From RGIG1828 sp045586905 (GTDB taxonomy: Bacteria; Bacillota; Clostridia; UMGS1810), in NCBI GenBank assembly GCA_045586905.1, contig JAZNBF010000012.1:1-15557 (forward strand): DNA of 15,557 bases, in the 5' to 3' direction. Shown here piece after piece: positions 1 to 5,165 of this stretch. Each line of letters opens with the position of its first letter. Within the stretch, counting starts at the first letter, position 1. Under the pieces are notes generated by a model, which saw nothing but the letters and a program-made list of their open reading frames with translations, had not been told where the DNA came from and made no database searches. The position numbers and the translations under genes are program-made.

Positions 1-86
1 GCTCCGCCATAAAGTGCCTCATATTCAGGCCGGCTCATAAAGAGCGCTTGCTTTGGCTGAGGCTGCCATATAATCTTTTTAGCCAA
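1..86 (-). CDS. terL: Phage terminase large subunit, N-terminal fragment (runs off left edge)
   Basis: Only the first 28 codons are inside the window. They read from a TTG start at 86 and contain the pattern PQPKQ...F...PEYEALYGG, the segment that immediately precedes the Walker A loop (GGAAGGGKS type) in phage terminase large subunits. The Walker A loop itself would lie just beyond base 1. An in-frame TAG lies just upstream, so the TTG is the furthest possible start; AAGGGAT sits about 8 bases before it. The start overlaps the stop of the preceding gene by 8 bases, typical of translational coupling. The protein is the ATPase/nuclease motor that cuts and packages phage DNA with the small subunit encoded at 509-1549. 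The call rests on a short but characteristic stretch. Confidence 0.75.
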   Translation of the reverse strand, partial: MAKKIIWQPQPKQALFMSRPEYEALYGG

Positions 87-357
87 GCTCTATCCCTTCA
101 ATGTGAGCTCTCATCTCAAGAATGTGGAGATATTTTTCCATAATTTTCTCTTGCTCCCTAAGAAAAGCTTCCGGGCAATCGTGCTCCGGCATATCAGCTT
201 TTTTAGAATCATACCTTGAGGTCAGATTCGCAGCCTCGATTTTCGCATTAAAACGCCTGAGCTTGTCAAGACGGATTTTCAGCTGATAATATTCTGCTAA
301 AAATCTATCTTTGTAATCAGCAGAATTCATAAGTTCACAAGTATCATTAAGCTTCAT
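79..357 (-). CDS. Conserved small phage protein between terS and terL
   Basis: A 92-residue soluble, mostly helical, charged protein. The chosen start is the ATG at 357, five bases after a strong GGAGG; a longer reading to 369 begins at a non-ATG codon before that site. The N-terminal pattern LNDTCELMNSADYKDRF...AEYYQLK and the C-terminal ILEMRAHIEGIEL are, as I recall, typical of a small protein common in phages of Clostridia that has no assigned function. Its last bases overlap the start of the large terminase gene, so the two are probably translated together in the packaging operon. A role in packaging or capsid maturation can only be guessed from position. Confidence 0.75.
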   Translation of the reverse strand: MKLNDTCELMNSADYKDRFLAEYYQLKIRLDKLRRFNAKIEAANLTSRYDSKKADMPEHDCPEAFLREQEKIMEKYLHILEMRAHIEGIELG

Positions 358-429
358 ATTTACCTCCAAAAAATAATTTATTTTAATGCACTAAAGCTGC
401 AATCATACGCAAATTCCCCTTCAGATCTC

Positions 430-486
430 ACGAGGCTCCCTTGCCTAAAGGGAGCTGTCAGCGTAGCTGACTGAGGGATTGTTTCA
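430..486. repeat. REP/MITE-like double-hairpin repeat
   Basis: The segment contains two adjacent stem-loops. GGCTCCCTT (434-442) pairs with AAGGGAGC (448-455), and GTCAGC (457-462) pairs with GCTGAC (466-471); they are followed by TGAGGGATTGTT. I associate this combination (GGGAGCTGTCAGC..AGCTGACTGAGGG) with a dispersed intergenic repeat of gut Clostridia, from memory rather than a search. It lies in the short gap between terS and the next packaging gene. Confidence 0.6.
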
Positions 487-508
487 TGCCTTCAAACCAA
501 TGCAGGCA

Positions 509-1549
509 TCATTGATTATCATTCTGTAAATCTTCCGGATTTACAACCGAAGGAACAATAGCTACACCATGCTCATCATCATCGTCAGCACTATCGCCCG
601 AGAGATAGCCTTTAATTTCACCCAGAAGCTTAAGCGCCTGTAATTTATCATAAAATACCATCTTCGGAGTTCCGTCTTTTGCTATCTCAATCGCTTTAAC
701 AGCCTTTCTTGCAAACTCGGGGATATCCTCAATGTTTTTAAATCTCACAACATAAATCTCGTCATTTGTAAGCGACGGAATCTTCTCTGTTTCAACTACA
801 TCCTTTATGTCAAATGTCGCAATCGACACAAGCTCTGCCATATATGCCTCAGAGGTAAGGTCAGCCTTTTTTGCAAGCTCTTTAGACTTAAGCTCACAAT
901 ATAGCTTGACATCTTCCCGCTTAAAAGCTCTTGATGCCATCACCCTTAACGCCTGGTCAGACGATGCTTTAAATCCTGCAAGCTCTGCAGCTTTTCTTTT
1001 GTTGCCGCAAGTCAGATAAAAATCAACAAGCCTCCGGTACATCGGCTCAATGTCAACATCAGCTGATGTGTCAGGATAATCACGATACACCTCAGCCTCG
1101 TCAGCTGATATAACCTCAGCATCATTATCCGTCGGATCCGATTTCAAAACTTCTGCAATCTCTTCATCCGAAGGCTCAGCTGAAACGCACTCTTCAAATC
1201 CATCTGTAAGATTTTCAGTTTTGCAGTCAGTATGCTCTGCTATATCCATAGACACATCTGAATCAGCATCAGATTTCAATTCTTTTTCCGAATCCTCTTT
1301 ATGCTCAGCTCTCAAAAGTTCGTTTTTTTCGGAAAGCTCATTGTCATTTCCATGAATTTTGCCTCGCTTGTCTGCATCACCCGCCGACTCACCGTACCGG
1401 TGCATATCGCCTTCAGCTTTTTTGGCAATCTCATTCTTCTTTTGAGCTTTTTTGCTCTCCGAAGCTTCTGCCTCAAAAGTGACCTCGCAACCATCAGTCA
1501 CAATCTGTCCGTCCCGAATAGTCGGGATTTCATCAAAAATATCACACAT
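509..1549 (-). CDS. terS: Phage terminase small subunit with long acidic N-terminal extension
   Basis: A protein of 346 residues. From about residue 165 it matches the terminase small subunit pattern: a helix-turn-helix region (FYLTCGNKRKAAELAGF), then VMASRAFKREDVKLYCE, then a helical region with TSEAYMAELVSIATFDIKD. This part would bind the packaging site and hand DNA to the large subunit. Residues 1 to about 160 are very rich in Asp, Glu, Ser and Lys and look disordered; such a long leader is unusual, since small terminases are generally well under 250 residues. The ATG at 1549 is preferred over a GTG three codons upstream because AGGTGG ends five bases before it. The gene is first in the packaging unit and is preceded by about 1.4 kb without genes, where a pac or cos site would be expected. 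Confidence 0.8.
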   Translation of the reverse strand: MCDIFDEIPTIRDGQIVTDGCEVTFEAEASESKKAQKKNEIAKKAEGDMHRYGESAGDADKRGKIHGNDNELSEKNELLRAEHKEDSEKELKSDADSDVSMDIAEHTDCKTENLTDGFEECVSAEPSDEEIAEVLKSDPTDNDAEVISADEAEVYRDYPDTSADVDIEPMYRRLVDFYLTCGNKRKAAELAGFKASSDQALRVMASRAFKREDVKLYCELKSKELAKKADLTSEAYMAELVSIATFDIKDVVETEKIPSLTNDEIYVVRFKNIEDIPEFARKAVKAIEIAKDGTPKMVFYDKLQALKLLGEIKGYLSGDSADDDDEHGVAIVPSVVNPEDLQNDNQ

Positions 1550-1753
1550 AAAAACCACCTGTATATATAAACCAACACCGAAGATAAATCATTCACTTTA
1601 CACCTCGGCATCGAAAACAACCAAACATCCCGCCGAAACAAAACAATCGAATCTGTTTTGGCAGCGCATACACATATCACTGCCATATAACTTACGGGAT
1701 GTTTTAAAGAAAGGGCAAACAGAAAGCGGAAAAATCAACAAACCCGCTTTCAT

Positions 1754-1788
1754 ACCGTGCGGTCAAACCAAGAAAAAACCGCACAGGT
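1754..1788. repeat. Bulged stem-loop repeat, copy 1
   Basis: ACCGTGCGG (1754-1762) pairs with CCGCAC-A-GGT (1779-1788), leaving a single bulged A and a 16-base A-rich loop. The same stem with the same bulge recurs at 1890-1925, so this is a duplicated element within the structured region. Confidence 0.6.
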
Positions 1789-1889
1789 TTTGCCGAAAGG
1801 GAGAATCCAAACTCATTTCTGGAAGTTTTATCTTTCGGCAAATGAGAATAAAAGCGAACCGGGGAAATAACATCAAACCCCGATTGTGC

Positions 1890-1925
1890 ACCGTGCGGAA
1901 AAATTGATAAAAAAAACCGCACAGG
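1890..1925. repeat. Bulged stem-loop repeat, copy 2
   Basis: A second copy of the 1754-1788 element: ACCGTGCGG (1890-1898) pairs with CCGCAC-A-GG (1917-1925). The loop is 18 bases and differs in sequence from copy 1, while the paired bases and the bulged A are identical. Conservation of the stem but not the loop points to selection on shape or on stem binding. Confidence 0.6.
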
Positions 1926-2216
1926 CTTTTTGAGACATCTGCACCTGAGCATTTATCCCTTAGCTCAGGTCTACTGCATCTGTCCGATAAGGAGTTGCAC
2001 AAACAAAGCCGACGTTCTATGTTCAGGAGGACATAGACATAAGAAAATCAAACAAACAAAATTTTAAGTGAAAAAGACTTCATTTTCGGCCGGTAGAATT
2101 GTTAACCTGTCACATAACCGGTGCCAAGCTATCGGGAATGTACCGATATTCAACAGGAAAACACCTCTTCGCACATGGACCTTGTGTAAAGGGTAAAAAA
2201 CGACTTGTTTGTGCAA

Positions 2217-2748
2217 TTTTATGAAGGGGACTAAACACTATACACACTGTGAAATGTCTTTAAAAATCAGACCGAAAATCTGATAATTTAAAGGTCATTT
2301 ATGTCATGTCCCTTAATTTAATAATATCGATTTCGACTTTCATTTCAAGCTTTTTGCCTAAAATTTGTAGAATTACACACTACTTTTTTTTCAAAAGCCG
2401 ATCACACAAAAGATAAAAATCATGCTCCTGAACACACTGAAAAAAGCCTCTGAAAACACAAAAACAGCACACGTATAATTCCATCAAAGCCTTGCGCCAC
2501 AAGGTTTTCATAGATTTCAAAACTCAAAAAGCACAAAAGTGTAAACAAAGGTTACATCTGTTACAAAGCAAACAAAAACAAATTCATTTTTCAAAAATCC
2601 ATTCCAACAGTATCATTAAAATCAAAAAAAGCTTTGAGCATTTTCAATAACAATAAGCAAAAATATGCTGAAAACTATGTTTAAAAACAGATAAAATAAC
2701 AGCTGACAAATATATGCCATGCATCTGAAAAACACCTCTCACCTCAAA
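2217..2748. other. Gene-free, plus-strand A-rich stretch with scattered hairpins
   Basis: No open frame of convincing length is present on either strand. The plus strand is strongly A-rich, the reverse of the flanking minus-strand genes, whose plus strand is T-rich. Hairpins include a long imperfect palindrome at 2252-2300 (AAATG, then TTTAAA, then ATCAGA arms around the loop CCGAAAA) and AAAGCCTTG (2487-2495) pairing with CAAGGTTTT (2501-2509). The latter contains one G-U pair only if read on the plus strand, and four T residues follow its core. A 32-codon hydrophobic minus-strand frame (2622-2720) is discussed as a finding. Confidence 0.5.
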
Positions 2749-2860
2749 TTCCGTATGGAAACGATGAGAAGGAAAGATAGCCTTTTCGTCTCATCGGCGG
2801 AAGCAGGAGCCGACTTGTCTGCTCCTGAAAAAGAGAGCATAATACTCTCTCTGATACGAA
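2749..2860. ncRNA. Candidate four-way-junction RNA structure
   Basis: An outer stem TT-CGTAT (2749-2756) pairing with ATACG-AA (2854-2860) encloses three stem-loops in a row: CGATGAGA (2762-2769) with TCTCATCG (2789-2796), CAGGAGC (2804-2810) with GCTCCTG (2821-2827), and AGAGAG (2832-2837) with CTCTCT (2845-2850). The junction linkers (GGAAA, GCGGAAG, AAAA) are purine-rich on the plus strand, which favours plus-strand RNA. On the minus strand, the AGAGAG/CTCTCT hairpin followed by TTTTTC could act as a weak terminator. It may be a further domain of the structured region that begins at 1623. Confidence 0.45.
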
Positions 2861-2912
2861 GAAATATATAATAATTATATATAAATTAATAATTAAAAAC
2901 TGTATATATTAA

Positions 2913-2937
2913 CTCTACTCTACTCTACTCTACTCTA
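2913..2937. repeat. Pentanucleotide tandem repeat (CTCTA)5
   Basis: Five perfect consecutive CTCTA units, directly beside a 50-base stretch made almost only of A and T (2863-2912). No coding frame crosses it convincingly. Short perfect tandem repeats can change length by slippage, and iterons next to an AT-rich segment are also a feature of some phage origins. Confidence 0.8.
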
Positions 2938-2986
2938 GTTTAATTCTTTCTTTTTTGCTTCTTTTTTCTTTCTTGGCGCCGGGCAT

Positions 2987-3016
2987 AAAAAAAACACCGT
3001 TTTTCTAAAAACGGCG
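2987..3016 (-). terminator. Intrinsic terminator of the small RNA and early operon
   Basis: Read on the minus strand, CGCCGTTTTT pairs with AAAAACGGTG around a minimal loop and is followed by eight T residues (2994 to 2987). It ends the transcript that starts at the 3248-3276 promoter and would also stop read-through from the early operon. Confidence 0.8.
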
Positions 3017-3240
3017 CACTTTAATAAGGCCCACCCTGCATTTTTTCTCAAAAAGTGTCCTTAAATCAAAGTGTTTTGCTTTTAACAGTCCTTCAGACTG
3101 TCACCTGTGTATGAGAGAGCAGCTGTAACCGATTCTGCCTGCAAAGCACAAAGCTCACATACACCGACGGGGATCGGACATCCGTCAAGACACCTCGGCA
3201 CGGTGTCAGAGTAAAGAAAAATAAATATATAAATAAATGC
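2987..3240 (-). ncRNA. Prophage small RNA, about 254 nt, own promoter and terminator
   Basis: Transcription should begin near 3240, seven bases after a consensus -10 box, and end at the U-tract at 2987. Minus-strand stems are GACACC/GGTGTC (3189-3207), GACGG/CCGTC (3166-3186), a composite stem of CATACAC/GTGTATG with GCTC/GAGC (3107-3164), ACAGTC/GACTGT (3085-3101) and the terminator. No frame with a ribosome binding site follows the start, and a 64-codon frame here begins inside the -35 box, so it cannot be translated from this RNA. The gene sits just after the last early protein gene (3277-3831). I do not recognise the family. Function is unknown; phage small RNAs often act by base-pairing or on host regulators. 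Confidence 0.65.
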
Positions 3241-3247
3241 AGAATGC

Positions 3248-3276
3248 ATTATAAAACTAAAATCAAAATGTGTCAA
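3248..3276 (-). promoter_or_regulatory. Consensus sigma-70/sigma-A promoter for the small RNA
   Basis: Minus strand TTGACA (3276-3271), 17-bp spacer, TATAAT (3253-3248): a perfect match to both hexamers with ideal spacing. It lies immediately after the stop codon of the 3277-3831 gene. Such a strong promoter with no visible operator suggests constitutive expression, including from the lysogen. Confidence 0.85.
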
Positions 3277-3831
3277 TCACTCAGCCGCTTTCTGAAGCCA
3301 TCTCTTTATGCATTCTTTGCATTGTCCGCTATCCTGCAGCTCGCAATCTTGCGAGGGACACATTTCAAGACAAATCCTGTCCTGCAGCGAAGTAAAACCA
3401 TCCTCGTTAATAGCCTTCGCCCACTCATCGTCAGATAAAGCCTCAATCATTTCTCGGTTATTTTTTTGGGGGATCACCCCCTTAACATCTGCTTGGGATA
3501 ATTCTTCAAACTTCTCAAACACACTCTGTATACATTGTTTGTCCGTCAAACTTAAATTAGATAAGGCAACATTTTGCAAAGTTTTTTCTCTCAAACTTGG
3601 TCTTGTTTTACCTGCCATCACCCCCTCACCGCCTTTCATAAAATCTCTATAAAGAATAAATCTAATATCCCTGAGTTTATCAAGCAGAATAATGTGTTCT
3701 TGTTCGCATTCTGAACATACTTGCAGTTCCCTTGTTGAAAAGTTCCCAAAAGAAGCTTTTTTGTCTGGTATTTTTATTGTTTTTAGCTCAGCGCACTCTT
3801 TACCGCAACGGTCGCAAAAACATTTTATCAT
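3277..3831 (-). CDS. Composite Cys-rich phage protein (three fused small modules)
   Basis: A 184-residue cytoplasmic protein with no known activity. Module 1 (residues 1-70) is a zinc-ribbon-like miniprotein with CFCDRCGKEC and a later CSEC. Module 2 (about 72-120) has LREKTLQN...LTDKQCIQSVFEK. Module 3 (about 124-184) has NNREMIEALSDDEWAKAI followed by a Cys cluster and CKECIKRWLQ. From memory, each module resembles a separate small protein of clostridial phages. At the first boundary (3618) an internal ATG follows GGTGAGGGGGTG; with four G instead of five, the first module would stop at a TGA overlapping that ATG, as other junctions in this operon do. Fusion by one inserted base, or a sequencing error, would explain the layout. 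The start follows a GGAGGAATG overlap with the gene upstream. Confidence 0.65.
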   Translation of the reverse strand: MIKCFCDRCGKECAELKTIKIPDKKASFGNFSTRELQVCSECEQEHIILLDKLRDIRFILYRDFMKGGEGVMAGKTRPSLREKTLQNVALSNLSLTDKQCIQSVFEKFEELSQADVKGVIPQKNNREMIEALSDDEWAKAINEDGFTSLQDRICLEMCPSQDCELQDSGQCKECIKRWLQKAAE

Positions 3832-4106
3832 TCCTCCTCACCGCCTTTGTCGGTAGAGAGAGTTTTTATTATGGCAATTCTTGCACTATGAACATAGTAA
3901 ATCTTTTCGTCTAAGATCACCTTAACAAAACCATCGACATATAGGTGGTATTCTTTGATTTCTCCTTCTACAATATCTCCATTCGGAAGCGTTATGATCC
4001 CATATAGGTTTTTAGGATTTGTATTGCTCGGTGCTGCACCTTCTGAGCAGCCCACCAACAAAACCGTCAAAACAACCAAAACCAATGCACAAAAAAACTT
4101 TTTCAT
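3828..4106 (-). CDS. Small prophage lipoprotein
   Basis: 92 residues. It begins MKK, has a hydrophobic segment to residue 17 and a lipobox LVGC with the acylated Cys at position 20, so it should be exported and anchored on the outer face of the membrane. The mature part has GIITLPNGDIVEGEIKEY followed by a beta-rich stretch and YYVHSARIAII, resembling small prophage proteins of unknown function with a TLPDG..v.G motif. Start and upstream stop share an ATGA overlap; its own stop overlaps the next start. Exported lipoproteins made from prophages can block superinfection, for example Ltp of a streptococcal phage, but its place in the early operon rather than the lysogeny block makes that only a possibility here. 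Confidence 0.8.
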   Translation of the reverse strand: MKKFFCALVLVVLTVLLVGCSEGAAPSNTNPKNLYGIITLPNGDIVEGEIKEYHLYVDGFVKVILDEKIYYVHSARIAIIKTLSTDKGGEEE

Positions 4107-4447
4107 TCCTTGCCACCTTCTTTCAATGCCTGTTCTGCTTCTTCTCTTGTGAGGAATACTGATTTGCCGATGGAATTATGGTGTATCGTTCCATAGTCAG
4201 TGATAATAGAAACATTATCCTCATACATCCAAACACCTATGACTGTTGCTTCAATAACTTTTTTCGATACTTCAGCAACGATGTACACCTTGTTTCCAAC
4301 CCTTACAGGCGGTCTCATCCATCCGTCTGCAAGGATAGTGTCTGCCACTTCACCAATAGTTGTGCTGTCTACAAAATGTTTTTCTTCGCTTGTGTTAAGT
4401 GCATAATCGGTATGGTCCAATAGCAACTCAATCAATCTATCACGCAT
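4103..4447 (-). CDS. Conserved hypothetical prophage protein
   Basis: 114 residues using the ATG at 4447, which follows GGCGGTGA by five bases. A longer frame to 4480 would overlap the preceding gene and lacks a ribosome site. The N-terminal half is helical (RLIELLLDHTDYAL) with VADTILADGWMRPPVRVGNKVYIV; the middle is beta-rich (ATVIGVWMYEDNVSIITDYG) and the end is FLTREEAEQALKEG. The DGW...PPV and FLTREEAE motifs are common in a family of clostridial prophage proteins of unknown role. The start overlaps the upstream small Cys-rich gene and the stop overlaps the lipoprotein gene, so it lies inside a tightly coupled operon. Confidence 0.75.
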   Translation of the reverse strand: MRDRLIELLLDHTDYALNTSEEKHFVDSTTIGEVADTILADGWMRPPVRVGNKVYIVAEVSKKVIEATVIGVWMYEDNVSIITDYGTIHHNSIGKSVFLTREEAEQALKEGGKE

Positions 4448-4613
4448 CAGAGTCACCGCCTTTTTTCTGTTCCGCTTCATCTATTGGACACTTGCTTATG
4501 TCCGCCATTCTTCTTCCGTGAAAAGGAAAATGGACACAACCATAAAACCACCGATAATCACCAATCGAAAATCTTTGGCAATATGGGCAGTTTTTACATT
4601 CCTTAACTTTCAT
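4440..4613 (-). CDS. Small Cys-rich zinc-ribbon-like protein
   Basis: A 57-residue protein with CKNCPYC at residues 6-12, a third Cys near 26 (FYGCVHFPFH) and a fourth near 42 (SKCPIDEAE). Paired Cys and nearby His suggest a structural zinc site. AAAGGAG lies 11 bases before the ATG. Its last codons overlap the start of the next gene, where the ribosome site of that gene (GGCGGTGA) is embedded in the coding sequence, so both are likely real. It is one of at least five Cys-rich miniproteins in this early operon. Function unknown. Confidence 0.65.
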   Translation of the reverse strand: MKVKECKNCPYCQRFSIGDYRWFYGCVHFPFHGRRMADISKCPIDEAEQKKGGDSDA

Positions 4614-4693
4614 TCTCGCTCACTCTCCTTTGAATTGCGTTTTTTCGGTTTTAAGGTAAAATTTTGTATCTTTTTATTCAAGTCGTATTGCTC

Positions 4694-4873
4694 TTATAGT
4701 AGTCTAATATCTTCACCATATTTTGCTTTGTATTGCCTTTCTAAAGAATTAACGATACTTTGTTGTCGGTCTAATCTAAACTTTATTTTCAAATATTTAT
4801 CGCACTCTTTATTCATTCTTTTAAGCATTCGGGCTTGTGCAAAAAGAGCAAATAAAAATTTCAAACTATCCAT
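4694..4873 (-). CDS. Small basic helical prophage protein
   Basis: 59 residues from the ATG at 4873, which follows AAGGAG by seven bases; the longer frame to 4951 has no ribosome site and overlaps the upstream gene. The protein is rich in Lys and Arg and predicted almost entirely helical (ARMLKRMNKECDKYLKIKF, then RLDRQQSIVNSLERQYKAK), perhaps a short coiled coil. No family recognised. It continues the early operon with a 28-base gap after the preceding gene. Of the small genes here this one rests mostly on its ribosome site and position. Confidence 0.6.
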   Translation of the reverse strand: MDSLKFLFALFAQARMLKRMNKECDKYLKIKFRLDRQQSIVNSLERQYKAKYGEDIRLL

Positions 4874-4901
4874 GCTCTCACTCCTTAAAATCGTTCTTTT
4901 A

Positions 4902-5165
4902 TCACATAACACATTCATAACCCCAATTATCAGGTGGTTCTTCATCGGCATATTCCAAGTTATATCGGTTGAGACATTCGGTGTTTTCGGGTTGAATTAT
5001 GCATGTTCTATCTAAAATATTTTTCCTGTAAATGTGGCATCTGATGTCTAAAAAATGTTCGCCTATTTCATCAGCAAATATTCTTTTCGCCTGACCTCTT
5101 GTACGTGCGATTACAAACAAGCCTGAATCATCGTACTTTTCAAAGCACCAATATATGTTAGCCAT
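4902..5165 (-). CDS. Hypothetical prophage protein
   Basis: 87 residues from the ATG at 5165, which is embedded in the last codons of the upstream gene (GAT-AAT-GGC-TAA); that overlap decides the start over the further ATG at 5177. The sequence begins MANIYWCFEKYDDSGLFVIA, a compact alpha/beta start, and continues RTRGQAKRIFADEI. It contains no membrane segment or catalytic motif I recognise. The two acidic and aromatic halves are of ordinary composition for this operon. Function unknown; likely an accessory early protein. Confidence 0.65.
   Translation of the reverse strand: MANIYWCFEKYDDSGLFVIARTRGQAKRIFADEIGEHFLDIRCHIYRKNILDRTCIIQPENTECLNRYNLEYADEEPPDNWGYECVM

Larger units (their letters stand above)
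1623..2216. ncRNA. Candidate large structured phage RNA (two helical domains)
   Basis: This gene-free stretch contains an unusually dense set of helices. Domain 1 begins with a three-way junction: AAACATCCCG (1623-1632) pairs with CGGGATGTTT (1695-1704) and encloses hairpins 1639-1645/1654-1660 and 1660-1664/1680-1684. Stems follow at 1722-1729/1744-1751, 1754-1762/1779-1788, 1789-1799/1832-1842 (11 bp), 1860-1864/1878-1882, 1890-1898/1917-1925 and 1943-1950/1963-1970. Domain 2 is closed by a perfect 12-bp helix, 1995-2006/2205-2216, enclosing further stems (2016-2022/2031-2037, 2088-2094/2117-2125, 2130-2135/2143-2148). Loops are A-rich on the plus strand, which favours plus-strand transcription, but a weak minus-strand promoter (TTTAAA, 16 bp, TATAGT) lies near 2236-2263. 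Size (about 600 nt) and prophage setting recall the ROOL and GOLLD classes; I cannot verify membership. A packaging site is the main alternative. Confidence 0.5.

Noticed and set aside
1723..1925. Repeated stem-loops considered as a CRISPR array
   Set aside because: Only two copies, with irregular spacing and no conserved repeat-spacer pattern or cas genes.
1452..2002. Several frames of 60-150 codons on both strands across the structured region, one with an apparent repeated KPVRFFL segment
   Set aside because: They lack ribosome sites, overlap strong stem-loops, and the repeated peptide simply reflects the duplicated hairpin at 1754-1788 and 1890-1925.
2762..2796. GATGAG...CGAAA pattern on the minus strand resembling a hammerhead ribozyme core
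   Set aside because: The CUGAUGA box is not intact and GATGAG is used in an 8-bp stem; there is no room for stem II or a cleavage site.
2930..2986. An 18-residue basic peptide (MPGAKKEKRSKKERIKLE) following the terminator
   Set aside because: Its ATG follows directly on the terminator U-tract with no good ribosome site, and the composition follows from a purine-rich tract.
3082..3276. A 64-codon minus-strand frame with several Cys
   Set aside because: It starts inside the -35 box of a consensus promoter and crosses all stems of the small RNA; no ribosome site is present.
4610..4681. A 23-residue basic frame starting TTG, overlapping the 4613 start in an ATGA manner
   Set aside because: The overlap is suggestive, but there is no ribosome site before the TTG and the frame is too short to support.
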